From Azospirillum oryzae (GTDB lineage Bacteria; Pseudomonadota; Alphaproteobacteria; Azospirillales; Azospirillaceae): DNA of 64,000 bases. A model generated the notes under the pieces. The model made no database searches, was not told the origin of the DNA, and worked only from the letters and a program-made list of their open reading frames with translations. Made by a program: the position numbers and the translations under genes. The stretch covers positions 1 to 64,000 of the forward strand of contig NZ_VTTM01000015.1 in assembly GCF_008364795.1 (NCBI RefSeq), read 5' to 3'. Shown piece by piece: positions 36,965-45,894 of this stretch (within the stretch, counting starts at the first letter, position 1; every line of letters begins with the position of its first letter).

Positions 36965-39142
36965 TCACGCCGCGCGGATGCGGCCCAGCAGTCGGTCGAT
37001 ATCCTCGCTCAGGCTTTCGGAGCGTTGCGAGAGCGCGCGGGTGGCGTCCACCACCTGGGCGGCGGCGCTGCCGGTGCGGTTCACCGCGTCGTCCACCGAA
37101 ACCACCGTATCGGCAATGCTCTGCACCGCGTCGGAGGCATGGTTGATGCTGCGCGCGATCTCGTCGGTGGCGGCGGATTGCTCCTCCACCGCGGCGGCGA
37201 CCATGGCGGTGATCTCGTCGATGCGGCTGATCGTGCGGCCGATGTCGTCGATGGCGGAGACCGCCCCCTGCGCCGTGCTGCGCACCGCCTGGACCTGCTG
37301 GGCGATCTCCTCGGTCGCCTTGGCGGTCTGGCCGGCGAGGCTGCGCACCTCCTCCGCCACCACGGCGAAGCCGCGGCCCGCCTCCCCCGCCCGCGCCGCC
37401 TCGATGGTGGCGTTCAGCGCCAGCAGGTTGGTCTGGCCGGCGATGGCGTTGATCATGCCGACCACGTCGCCGATCTTCTGCGCGGCTGTGGCCAGCGCCC
37501 CCATCAGTTCGTTGGTGCTGCGCGCCTCCTCCACCGCGCTGCGGGCGATCTGGCTGGAATCGCCGACCCGCCGCGTGATCTCGCCGATGGAGGCGGAGAG
37601 CTGGCTGGCGGTGGCCGCCACCGTCTGCACGTTCGACGCGGTGTCGGCGACCGCGGAGCGCACGTCGGTCATGCGGCGGCAGGTCTGCTCGGCGGTGGCC
37701 GACATGCCTTCCGACGCCTCGCGCATGTCGGCGGAGGCGGCGGCGATGTGGCGCGAGGCCTCCTTCACGCTGGCCTCGATACTGGCGGTGATCGACTGGA
37801 TGGTGCGCGACCGCTCGGCATCGGCGGACTGCTTCATCGCATCCTGTTCCTCCTGCAGTCGGGCGATCTCCGCGCTCTTGTCGCGGAAGACGCCGACGAT
37901 CCCCGCCATCTCGGCGATCTCGTCGCGCCCGCGGACCCGGGCGTCGGCCGTCAGGTCTCCGGCGGCAACGGCACGCATGGCGTCGATGACCCGCAGCAGC
38001 CGGCGGGTCAGCCGGTTGCGGATATAGAACCATGCGATCATCAGGCTCGACAGCACCACGACGGCCGCGGCGCCGCCCTGGACGGCGACGGCCCCGGCAA
38101 TCGCGCTTTCTGTCCGCGTCACGTCGGCGTCGGTGCGTTCCTGCTGGTGAGCAACGACGGCGTCGATGGTGCCATTCAGTTCGGTGGTCAGCCGCACGGT
38201 TTCGGCCAAAGCGCTTTCGATGTCTGCGGTGATGCGCGCCTGATCGTCGCGCAGGCGGAAGACGCTGCCGGCGCCGCTGCCGAAGGCCGCCAGCCCGTCG
38301 CGCGCCTTGACCAGCGAGGGCCGGTCGGGATTGTCCTTCGGGAACGCCTCGATGGCGTTGTCGACGCGCAGCAGCGCCCAATTGTACTTAGACCGGATGT
38401 TGTTCAGCGTCGCGCCATAGGGCACGCTGGACGCGGCGGCGATCATGCCGAAGGCGAGGTTGCCGTTGGCCTGCACGTTCATCAGCTGGGTGATGACCGG
38501 CAGTTCCTCCTGCGCCAGCCGGCGGCCCAGCCCGGTGGCGGTATCGACCGCCTGCGCCGCCGCCAGATCGCCCACCACATTGTTGACCGACAGGGTCGAC
38601 ACCTCCAGCAGCGGCGCCACCAGATCGGTGAAATCCTCGTGCGCCATCACCGCGTCGGCCATCAGCGTGTTGAGCTTCTCCTCCAGGTCCAGCCGTTCGG
38701 CGGTGCGCTTGCCCAGCGTATCCAGCGCCGCCCCCATGCGCTCCGCAAGCCCGGCGACCGCGTCGGCATCCGCCGCCATTCCTCCGGCACCCGCTCCCGA
38801 CTGGCTGCGCATCGCCGCGATGCGGTCGCGCAGGGCCTCCAGCCGCTTGGTCAGGTCATCCATCCGCTCCGTCAGTTCGGCCGCGTCGCGCGATGCCGCC
38901 ACCGCCGGCGCATCGGCGGCGATCGCCGTGCTGTCCTTCGCCAGATTGAGCGAACGGACGATGGCCGGCACGCTGCTGCGGCCGATCTGGCCCATCGACC
39001 GCCCGGTTTCCGTCAGCGACCACCAGGCCATGACGCTGGCGAAGGCGGCGAGCATCGCCACCCCGCCGAAGGCCAGGAACAGCCGCCCCTGAATGCCGAG
39101 CCGAATGCCCCGCCGCTCCCCACCCGGCGTCAGTCGCGTCAT
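36965..39142 (-). CDS. Methyl-accepting chemotaxis protein
   Basis: A 725-residue receptor. TM1 lies at about 16-40 and TM2 at about 347-372, enclosing a roughly 300-residue helical periplasmic ligand domain of no recognised type. HAMP follows (RRLLRVIDAMRAVAAGDLTADARVRGRDEIAEM), then a coiled coil and the signalling tip NLLALNATIEAARAGEAGRGFAVVAEEVRSLAGQ (about 571-604). No C-terminal CheR-binding pentapeptide is present. ATG 39142 is preceded by TAGGAGAGGG. It lies between the GT61 gene and glpR, divergent from the latter, with no che genes near. Glycerol-related sensing would fit the position but is only a guess. Confidence 0.92.
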   Translation of the reverse strand: MTRLTPGGERRGIRLGIQGRLFLAFGGVAMLAAFASVMAWWSLTETGRSMGQIGRSSVPAIVRSLNLAKDSTAIAADAPAVAASRDAAELTERMDDLTKRLEALRDRIAAMRSQSGAGAGGMAADADAVAGLAERMGAALDTLGKRTAERLDLEEKLNTLMADAVMAHEDFTDLVAPLLEVSTLSVNNVVGDLAAAQAVDTATGLGRRLAQEELPVITQLMNVQANGNLAFGMIAAASSVPYGATLNNIRSKYNWALLRVDNAIEAFPKDNPDRPSLVKARDGLAAFGSGAGSVFRLRDDQARITADIESALAETVRLTTELNGTIDAVVAHQQERTDADVTRTESAIAGAVAVQGGAAAVVVLSSLMIAWFYIRNRLTRRLLRVIDAMRAVAAGDLTADARVRGRDEIAEMAGIVGVFRDKSAEIARLQEEQDAMKQSADAERSRTIQSITASIEASVKEASRHIAAASADMREASEGMSATAEQTCRRMTDVRSAVADTASNVQTVAATASQLSASIGEITRRVGDSSQIARSAVEEARSTNELMGALATAAQKIGDVVGMINAIAGQTNLLALNATIEAARAGEAGRGFAVVAEEVRSLAGQTAKATEEIAQQVQAVRSTAQGAVSAIDDIGRTISRIDEITAMVAAAVEEQSAATDEIARSINHASDAVQSIADTVVSVDDAVNRTGSAAAQVVDATRALSQRSESLSEDIDRLLGRIRAA

Positions 39143-39501
39143 GTCCCTCTCCTATACGTAATGTTTTTGTCAGCAGTCTTGATGGTTTGGTATCGCGACA
39201 AGTTTGAAGGATGGCGCCAACGGCCGTCAGTCGCGGCAAACCCTCATCGGGCACATATCGGAACCGCGTGCATCCTCTCTTAGCATGCGCGTTCATTTTC
39301 GTAAAGAAACATGCTTGTGTTGCGAACAATATCCGGCGTACATATCTGCCGTACGGGGCCGTAGGTTCGGGGTGCGGCGGAATGCGCGGCGGAATCGCCC
39401 GGCCCGCCTGGATCGGAACCGCCGCCCGGTTGCCGTTTTCGCTTTGACCCATTCCGCGCATCTGATTCACTGACGCCCCACCCGACCGGAGACAGCCCCC
39501 G
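39143..39501. promoter_or_regulatory. Divergent control region of the chemotaxis receptor and glpR
   Basis: A 359-bp region with no gene. The stretch 39287-39340 is A/T-richer and contains ATTGTTCG (complement of 39323-39330) and GCATGTTTC (complement of 39308-39316 region), loosely like the half-sites before glpD. This may be autoregulation by GlpR, but the match is weak. Downstream, 39365-39395 holds a short GCGGCGGAAT direct repeat. Confidence 0.35.
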
Positions 39502-40317
39502 ATGGATGCGCGCCTGGACGCCGAACGCCGCCAGCAGGAAATCGTGGCCCTGGTCCATGCCAAAGGCATGGTGCAGATCCAATGGCTGGCCGAGCATTTC
39601 GACGTCACGCCGCAGACCATCCGCCGCGACATCGAACATCTGGCCGGGCAATCGGCCGTGCGGCGCTTCCGCGGCGGCGTCACCGTGCCGTCCAGCGTGG
39701 AGAACATCGCCTATTCCACCCGCCAGACCCTGATGGCGGAGGAAAAGCGCCGCATCGCCGAAATGGTCGCCCGCCATGTGCCGGAGGACGCCTCGCTGTT
39801 CCTCAACATCGGCACGACGACGGAGGCGGTGGCCCAGGCGCTGCTCGGCCACAAGCGGCTGCGTGTGCTGACCAACAACCTGAACGTCGCCACCATCCTG
39901 CACAAGAACACCAACTTTGCACTCTCCATCGCCGGCGGCCTCGTTCGCGAGCGCGACGGCGGCATCATCGGCGAGGCGACGGTGGAGTTCATCCGCCGCT
40001 ACAAGGTCGACATCGGCATCATCGGCATCAGCGGCATCGACGCCGAAGGCGACCTGCTGGATTACGACGAGCAGGAGGTCCGCGTCGCCCGCGCCATCAT
40101 CGAAAGCTCGCGCCGGGTCTTCCTTGTCACCGACCACACCAAGTTCGGCCGCAACGCCATGATCCGCATGGCCGACGTCAGCGTGCTCGACGCCCTCTTC
40201 ACCGACCGCCTGCCGCCGCCCGAACTGATGGAGGTGCTGGGCAACGCCGACTGCCAGGTCCATGTCGCCGACGGCAGCGAGGCGGCGAACGGCGATGGCG
40301 AGGATGCCGAGGAGTAA
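39502..40317 (+). CDS. glpR: DeoR-family glycerol-3-phosphate regulon repressor
   Basis: A 271-residue repressor. The N-terminal HTH reads ERRQQEIVALVHAKGMVQIQWLAEHFDVTPQTIRRDIEHLAGQ, followed by RRFRGGVTVPSS. The sugar-phosphate-sensing DeoR C-terminal domain has LFLNIGTTTEAVAQAL, LTNNLNVATIL, GIIGEATVEFIRRYKVDIGIIGISGID and LVTDHTKFGRNAMIRMADV. The wording of the last parts fits GlpR, whose ligand is glycerol-3-phosphate. GGAGA lies about 9 nt before the ATG. It should repress the operon starting at glpD, whose upstream region carries matching half-sites. Confidence 0.88.
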   Translation: MDARLDAERRQQEIVALVHAKGMVQIQWLAEHFDVTPQTIRRDIEHLAGQSAVRRFRGGVTVPSSVENIAYSTRQTLMAEEKRRIAEMVARHVPEDASLFLNIGTTTEAVAQALLGHKRLRVLTNNLNVATILHKNTNFALSIAGGLVRERDGGIIGEATVEFIRRYKVDIGIIGISGIDAEGDLLDYDEQEVRVARAIIESSRRVFLVTDHTKFGRNAMIRMADVSVLDALFTDRLPPPELMEVLGNADCQVHVADGSEAANGDGEDAEE

Positions 40318-40471
40318 GGGGATATCCCCCGTTTCTGCGAAACTGCTTCAAACGCGGCACCCCCACCCGCGGCCCCGATGTCGCTTGCCGAAGCGGGGCA
40401 TCGCCTCCACTCTGTGATGTTGGGCCTTATGAAAGCGGTTGGCCCGGCAAACAGATATCAGCAGGTGTGCG

Positions 40472-41527
40472 GTGATCATCGAAAGCGACCTCAAGCTCGA
40501 CTTCAAGGATGTGCTGATCCGGCCGAAACGCAGCACGCTGCAGAGCCGCAACGACGTGGACGTCAACCGGACCTTCACCTTCCTGCACACCCAGCGCGAC
40601 TGGACCGGCTTCCCGCTGATCGCCGCCAACATGGACGTCACCGGCAGCATGGGTATGGCCCGCGCGCTGTCGCGCTTCGGCGCCATGACCGCCCTGCACA
40701 AGCATTACAAGGCGGACGAGCTGGTCGCCTTCTTCCGGGCGGAGGCGGAATCCGCCGTCCAGTCGAACGTCTTCTATTCGATGGGCATCGCCGACGCCGA
40801 CCATGACAAGTTCCAGTCGGTGAAGGCCCAGGCTCCGGTGGGCAAGATCTGCCTCGACGTCGCCAACGGCTATACCGAGCGCTTCGTCGAGGTGATCGCG
40901 CGCCTGCGCGAGGAGAACCCGGAGACCGTCATCATGGCCGGCAACGTCGTCACCGGCGACATGACGGAGGCGCTGCTGCTGGCCGGCGCCGACATCGTCA
41001 AGGTCGGCATCGGGCCGGGGTCGGTCTGCACCACCCGCAAGATGACCGGCGTCGGTTATCCCCAGCTGTCGGCCATCATCGAATGCGCCGACGCCGCCCA
41101 CGGGCTGAAGGGGCAGGTCTGCGGCGACGGCGGCTGCACCGTGCCGGGCGACATCTCCAAGGCCTACGGCGCCGGTGCCGACTTCGTCATGCTCGGCGGC
41201 ATGCTGGCCGGCCATGACGAGTGCGAGGGCGAAATCCGCTACGAGGACCGGGACGGCGACCGCGTGCCGGTCGCCATGACCTTCTACGGCATGTCGTCGG
41301 ACACGGCGATGCACAAATACTCCGGCGGGGTGGCCTCCTACCGCGCCTCGGAAGGCAAGACGGTGGAGGTCCCCTATCGCGGCCCGGTGGAGAACACGAT
41401 GCAGGAGATCATGGGCGGCGTGCGCAGCATGATGACCTACATCGGCGCCACCCGCCTGAAGGAGGTGCCGAAGCGCACCACCTTCGTCCGCGTCGGCGCC
41501 CAGCTGAACACCGTGTTCGGCGGTTAA
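40472..41527 (+). CDS. guaC: GMP reductase
   Basis: A 351-residue (beta/alpha)8 enzyme of the IMPDH/GMPR group, close in length to E. coli GuaC. It starts at GTG 40472 ((M)IIESDLKLDFKDVLIRPKR) with AGGTG upstream; the frame is open to 40439. The active-site loop is VKVGIGPGSVCTTR with catalytic Cys, followed by GDGGCTVPGDISKAYGAGADFVMLGGMLAG and MSSDTAMHK. No CBS domains are present, which separates it from IMP dehydrogenase. It converts GMP to IMP with NADPH, part of purine salvage. It follows glpR by about 150 bp and precedes uvrC. Confidence 0.94.
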   Translation: MIIESDLKLDFKDVLIRPKRSTLQSRNDVDVNRTFTFLHTQRDWTGFPLIAANMDVTGSMGMARALSRFGAMTALHKHYKADELVAFFRAEAESAVQSNVFYSMGIADADHDKFQSVKAQAPVGKICLDVANGYTERFVEVIARLREENPETVIMAGNVVTGDMTEALLLAGADIVKVGIGPGSVCTTRKMTGVGYPQLSAIIECADAAHGLKGQVCGDGGCTVPGDISKAYGAGADFVMLGGMLAGHDECEGEIRYEDRDGDRVPVAMTFYGMSSDTAMHKYSGGVASYRASEGKTVEVPYRGPVENTMQEIMGGVRSMMTYIGATRLKEVPKRTTFVRVGAQLNTVFGG

Positions 41528-41653
41528 GCCGGACCGGGCACCCCGCCCGGAACTCCGGCGATTTTCCCGCATCCGATTCTTGTCTCTTGGACCCGTTCCG
41601 TTCTACTGGTTGGGTGAGCGGCGAATCGGATCTTTGCGGGAACGAGAGTGCTT

Positions 41654-43528
41654 ATGGACGGGGTGCCCGGCAGCGGAGCGGACGTCATCCGCGCCCAGTT
41701 GCCGACCCTGCCGGACACGCCCGGCGTCTATCGGATGCTGGCGGCCGACGGGTCGGTCCTTTACGTCGGCAAGGCGAAGAACCTGAAGCGGCGGGTGGCC
41801 AGCTACACCCGGACCGACGGGCTGCCCAACCGCACCCGCCGGATGGTGTCGCTGACCCGCGCCATGGAGTTCGTCACCACCCATACCGAGGCGGAGGCGC
41901 TTCTGCTGGAAGCGAACCTGATCCGCAGCCTGCTGCCGCCCTTCAACATCCTGGTGAAGGACGACCGCTCCTTCTCCTACATCGTCATTGGGAAAGGGCA
42001 TGACTTCCCCCGCCTGATGCAACACCGCGGCAGCGCCGAGCGGCGCGGCACCTCCGGCAAGGGCAACCGCCGGGACTCCGACCTGTTCGGCCCCTACGCC
42101 TCGCCGCATCTGGTCGGCATGACCATCGCCGCGCTGCAGCGCGCCTTCCTGCTGCGCAGTTGCGACGACGGCGTGTTCGCCTCGCGCACCCGGCCCTGTT
42201 TGCAGCACCAGATCAAGCGCTGCTCCGCCCCCTGCGTCGGCCGCGTCAGCGAGGAGGAGTATGCCGATCAGGTCCAGGGCGTGCGCGACGTGCTGTCCGG
42301 CCGCAGCGCCGAGGTGCAGGCGGAGTTCGCCCGCCACATGCTCGACAGTTCCGACCGGCTGGAATATGAGGACGCCGCCCGCTGGCGCGACCGCATCCGC
42401 GCCCTGACAGCCCTTCAGAGCCGCCAAGACATCAATCTGGAAGACACGCTGGGCGATGCCGACGTGCTGGCCCTGCACCGCGAAGGCGGCGCGGCCTGCG
42501 TCCAGGCCTTCTTCTTCCGCAGCGGCCGCAACCAGGGCACCCGCGCCTTCTTCCCCCGCATCGATGCGGAGGAGGAGCCCGGCGACATCCTGGCCGCCTT
42601 CGCCGCCCAGCTTTATGCCGACACCCCGCCGCCGGCCCTGCTGCTGCTGAGCGACCCGGTGGAGTCACCGGACCTGCTGGAGGAAGCGCTGAGCCTGTCC
42701 GCCGGCCACCGCGTCGCCGTGGAATGCCCGAAGCGCGGACCGAAGCGCCGCGCGGTCGAACATGCGCAGACCAACGCCCGCGATGCTCTCGGCCGCCGTC
42801 TGGCCGAGCGGTCCACCCAGGCGATCTTGCTGGAGGGGGTGGCGCGCGTCTTCGGCCTGCCCGCCGCGCCGCGGCGCATCGAGATCTACGACACCTCGCA
42901 CATCCAGGGCTCCTTCCCGGTCGGCGCCATGGTGGTGGCCGGGCCGGATGGGTTCCAGCGCAACGCCTACCGCCGCTTCTACATCCGCGATCCGGAGGCC
43001 GCCGGCGACGATTACGCCATGCTGCGCGAGACCTTCACCCGCCGCTTCCACCGCAGCAGCGATGCCGGCCGCGATTCCGGCCAATGGCCCGACCTCGTCC
43101 TGATCGACGGCGGGCTGGGCCAGTTGAATGCGGTGAAGGACGAGCTGGCGATGCTGCAGATCACCGATATCCCGTTGGTCGCCATCGCCAAGGGTCCCGA
43201 CCGCAATGCCGGGCGCGAGCGCTTCTTCCGCCCCGGCCAGCAACCGCTGTCCCTCGCGCCCAACGATCCGGTGCTGCATTTCCTGCAAAGGCTGCGCGAC
43301 GAGGCCCACCGCACCGCCATCGACAGCCACCGCGCCCGCCGCATGAAGGCGATGTCGCACACCCGCATCGACGGCATCCCCGGCATCGGCCCGGCCCGCA
43401 AGAAGGCCCTGCTCCACCATTTCGGCAGCGCCACAGCCGTCGCCGCGGCCGGCCTGAAGGACCTGGAGGCTGCGCCCGGCATCAGCGAAGCCATCGCGCG
43501 CAAGCTCTACGAGCATTTCCACGGATAG
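41654..43528 (+). CDS. uvrC: Excinuclease ABC subunit C
   Basis: A 624-residue DNA repair nuclease. The N-terminal GIY-YIG domain (TPGVYRMLAADGSVLYVGKAKNLKRRVASY) makes the 3' incision. The cysteine-containing segment PCLQHQIKRCSAPCVGRVS and the UVR motif (about 205-240, LEYEDAARWRDRIRAL) follow. The RNase H-like endonuclease domain (IEIYDTSHIQGSFPVGAMVV, DLVLIDGGLGQLNAV) makes the 5' incision, and a C-terminal tandem HhH (IDGIPGIGPARKKALLHHFG) binds DNA. ATG 41654 is preferred over GTG 41648, with GAGAG upstream. It converges with the next gene with 4 bp between stops. Confidence 0.96.
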   Translation: MDGVPGSGADVIRAQLPTLPDTPGVYRMLAADGSVLYVGKAKNLKRRVASYTRTDGLPNRTRRMVSLTRAMEFVTTHTEAEALLLEANLIRSLLPPFNILVKDDRSFSYIVIGKGHDFPRLMQHRGSAERRGTSGKGNRRDSDLFGPYASPHLVGMTIAALQRAFLLRSCDDGVFASRTRPCLQHQIKRCSAPCVGRVSEEEYADQVQGVRDVLSGRSAEVQAEFARHMLDSSDRLEYEDAARWRDRIRALTALQSRQDINLEDTLGDADVLALHREGGAACVQAFFFRSGRNQGTRAFFPRIDAEEEPGDILAAFAAQLYADTPPPALLLLSDPVESPDLLEEALSLSAGHRVAVECPKRGPKRRAVEHAQTNARDALGRRLAERSTQAILLEGVARVFGLPAAPRRIEIYDTSHIQGSFPVGAMVVAGPDGFQRNAYRRFYIRDPEAAGDDYAMLRETFTRRFHRSSDAGRDSGQWPDLVLIDGGLGQLNAVKDELAMLQITDIPLVAIAKGPDRNAGRERFFRPGQQPLSLAPNDPVLHFLQRLRDEAHRTAIDSHRARRMKAMSHTRIDGIPGIGPARKKALLHHFGSATAVAAAGLKDLEAAPGISEAIARKLYEHFHG

Positions 43529-43532
43529 ACTG

Positions 43533-44822
43533 TTACGGCACCGACTTTCCCGTGAACGGGTTCCAGCCGACCGCCGCGAGCGCCGCCCAGGCGGTCGCGC
43601 CCAGATGGGGGCGGCGGTAGTAGAGAAAGTCGTCGTTCTTGCTGTCCGGCCCGATGGCAAGGCCGGTGGACAGCACCTGCGGCCGGGTGGCGTAGAGATA
43701 GCCGCCGGGGCTGATCTCCTTCAGCAGCTCGCCGAACAGCCTGTCGGCATCGCCGCGGCGACCGACGGCGCGGTAGGCGAGCGCGGCCTGCGCCGTGCCC
43801 TCCACCCACATGCCGTCGCGGTCGTCGTTGAAGTCGAAGCCGCCGTCGGCGCCATGGGCGCGCTCCGCATAGGACAGGGCGGCCCGCCAGGCCTCCGGCG
43901 CCTTCGGCAGCAGCAGCGGCCAGAGCTGGGCATCGAGGCCGGATGTGGAGGTGCTGACCGTCACCCCGTCCGGTGCGGTGCCGATGGGGAAATGGTCGCC
44001 GCCCGCCGTCCACATCCTGTCGAGGAAGTCGCGCGCCTCCTTCCCCGGCCCTGCGAAATCGCCGCCAAGCCAGCCGAACAGCGCAACCAGATCGGTGTTG
44101 TGCTCGGTCGATTTCCAGGTCAGCGGCTGCGGTGCGTCGTCGAAGCCCTGCAGGCCGCCATTGAAGCCGCCGGGGCCGCGCGGATCGCGGGTATGCTCGA
44201 CCACCCAGCGGGCCAGTTCCGCCGCTCCGTCGCGAAAGCGCGTCTCGCCGGTCGCATCGGCCAGCGTCAGCAGGGCCAGCCCGGCCCAGGCGACATTGCC
44301 GGTCGCGGTGCCGACCTGATAGGGGTCCTCGCCCCAATGGTTGCCGACGGCATCCCACCAGCCATTCGGCGGGATCGGCCGCTGTTTCTGCGCGCCGGCC
44401 CGATAGGTGTTGCGCAGCCGCCCCTTCCAGCCGGCGCGGTCGAGCGACGCGGCGTCGAGCAAGGCCTCGCCGATGCGCAAGGCCTTGTCGCGCTGGCCGC
44501 AGGCGGTCAGCGCCATGATCGCCAGCGCGTTGTCATAGGTGAAGGCGGCGTTGGACAGCGCCGGCTCCGAGGTCGGGCCGGGCGCGTATGAATTGTCGTA
44601 GCTGCGCAGGAACAGCGGCCCGCGCCCGGACACCTCGTCGACCCGCGACGCGAGCGTGCCGCAGGTCTTCTGTGCCAGCTCCCTCGCCGGAGGGGCGGGT
44701 GCGGCGGATGCGGGGGCGGTCATGAGGACGGAAACCCCAAGTGCGGCCACCGCCAACGCGGCACGGCCGAACCGTACGCCCCGCCGGGAGAGCATTCGCT
44801 TGACGCTGACACGCTTGGACAT
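43533..44822 (-). CDS. Secreted helical-barrel protein, six-hairpin glycosidase-like
   Basis: A 429-residue exported protein with a long signal region (MSKRVSVKRMLSRRGVRFGRAALAVAALGVSVLMTAPASAA). The mature part is built of repeated helical hairpins with aromatic-Gly turns: AFTYDNALAIMALTACGQRDKALRIGEALLD, VAWAGLALLTLADATGETRFRDGAAELARWVV, DLVALFGWLGGDFAGPGKEARDFLDRMW and GTAQAALAYRAVGRRGDADRLFGELL. This pattern is that of (alpha/alpha)6 barrels such as six-hairpin glycosidases. No catalytic acids can be assigned. It lies divergent from nothing obvious and tail to tail with uvrC. ATG 44822 has only a weak GGCGGTG upstream; MLSRRG further in is an alternative. Confidence 0.72.
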   Translation of the reverse strand: MSKRVSVKRMLSRRGVRFGRAALAVAALGVSVLMTAPASAAPAPPARELAQKTCGTLASRVDEVSGRGPLFLRSYDNSYAPGPTSEPALSNAAFTYDNALAIMALTACGQRDKALRIGEALLDAASLDRAGWKGRLRNTYRAGAQKQRPIPPNGWWDAVGNHWGEDPYQVGTATGNVAWAGLALLTLADATGETRFRDGAAELARWVVEHTRDPRGPGGFNGGLQGFDDAPQPLTWKSTEHNTDLVALFGWLGGDFAGPGKEARDFLDRMWTAGGDHFPIGTAPDGVTVSTSTSGLDAQLWPLLLPKAPEAWRAALSYAERAHGADGGFDFNDDRDGMWVEGTAQAALAYRAVGRRGDADRLFGELLKEISPGGYLYATRPQVLSTGLAIGPDSKNDDFLYYRRPHLGATAWAALAAVGWNPFTGKSVP

Positions 44823-44906
44823 CGACACCGCCGGCCAGTTCCGGAAAGCCCCAGATATGGCCCCTTCGCCGGCCGACGACAACCGAACGGGATGGCGTAG
44901 CCCTCC

Positions 44907-45377
44907 TTACAGCGGCGCCAGACCCGCCATGATGTGCTTCTTGCGGTCGTCATAGGCGCCGCCCAACTCGGCCGCGCGCTCGTCGTCGAGGACGTCCCTG
45001 GCTTCCTCGAACAATTCCTCTTCCTCTTCGTCCAAATGGTGGCGGACGAGCTCGCCCAGCACCTGCAGCTTTTCCTTCCAGCCGCTGTCGGTGGTCTTCA
45101 TCGCGTTCAGCTCGTCGAGCAGGCCGTTGATGAGGTGATGCTCGTTCAACCCCTCGACGGTTTCCGACTTCGCCTCCTTGGCCTTCTTCAGCGAGGCGTA
45201 GAAGACACCCTCCTCCACCTTCGAATGGGCCCACAACTCGCGCTGCAGCTCGTCGAACACGGCGCGGCCGCTGCCGTTGGCCTTCTCGGTCTTTTCCAGA
45301 AGGCTGCGGATGGTGTCGTGATCGGTCTTGATGCGGGCGAAGATATCAGCCTGGGTGCCGGTGGTCTTGCTGGCCAT
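44907..45377 (-). CDS. Hemerythrin HHE-domain protein
   Basis: A 156-residue four-helix protein with the HHE cation-binding pattern: IKTDHDTIRSLLEKTEKA, LWAHSKVEEGVFYASL, GLNEHHLINGLLDEL and ELVRHHLDEEEEELFEEA. The spaced His and Glu residues should bind a di-iron centre. Proteins of this type store or sense oxygen, NO or iron and are often stress-induced. AAGGAC precedes ATG 45377; the open frame further upstream is not used. It is followed upstream by a small-protein gene and a universal stress protein gene on the same strand. Confidence 0.9.
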   Translation of the reverse strand: MASKTTGTQADIFARIKTDHDTIRSLLEKTEKANGSGRAVFDELQRELWAHSKVEEGVFYASLKKAKEAKSETVEGLNEHHLINGLLDELNAMKTTDSGWKEKLQVLGELVRHHLDEEEEELFEEARDVLDDERAAELGGAYDDRKKHIMAGLAPL

Positions 45378-45484
45378 CGTCGGGGTCCTTGGCAAATTGC
45401 GAGAGGCGGCTGCCGAACGGCAATCGCGGAAAAGCTTGCCAGTAGAACCCCGCCGCGGCCGGACTGTTCCCGGCCTTATCACCC

Positions 45485-45745
45485 TCAGCCCCGCGGATGG
45501 GTGTCCACGAATTCCCGCAGGGTGTGCATCAGTTCCACCGCATGGTCGACATGCCCGTGGGCGCAGGCGTCCGCGATGTCGTCGGCGATGATGTGGGCGA
45601 TGCGGTCGGGTCCGCCGGGGCAGTGGGCAAGGCAATGGCCCATCTCCACCGCAACCATTTCCGGCAGATGTTCGTGTTCGGCGATCGCGTCGATCTCCGC
45701 TTCGGTGAGATCGCTCAGCGCGATGCAGTCCTTGATCGTCAACAT
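45485..45745 (-). CDS. Small conserved acidic protein of unknown function
   Basis: An 86-residue protein, MLTIKDCIALSDLTEAEIDAIAEHEHLPEM..., rich in His, Asp and Glu with paired motifs EHEH, GHCLAHCPGG, AHIIADDIADACAHGHVDHAVE. The His/Cys content could bind a metal. I recall similar small proteins in many proteobacteria but know no function. GGGAGGAACGCGCC precedes the ATG, a good ribosome site. It lies between the hemerythrin and universal stress protein genes and may belong to their regulon. Confidence 0.75.
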   Translation of the reverse strand: MLTIKDCIALSDLTEAEIDAIAEHEHLPEMVAVEMGHCLAHCPGGPDRIAHIIADDIADACAHGHVDHAVELMHTLREFVDTHPRG

Positions 45746-45894
45746 GGCGCGTTCCTCCCAGGAACGGCCGGGATGCCCTTTTGGCAGGGTCGAAAACGGT
45801 CCTGCTGATCGCCCCGCCGCAAATGCCGGAGCCGCACGGGATCCCCACCAGAAGAGGCGGCAGGAAAACCCGCGCGGCCAAAGACCAGCGACGA

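Noticed and set aside
36890..39283. A 797-codon plus-strand open frame opposite the chemotaxis receptor gene
   Set aside because: The translation is repetitive His/Gly/Arg/Ala text with no domain, while the other strand codes for a complete receptor with HAMP and signalling tip.
41578..41653. LexA-type box (GTTC-N7-GTTC) upstream of uvrC
   Set aside because: Several GTTC-like tetramers occur, but none of the pairs has the 7-nt spacing used in alphaproteobacteria.
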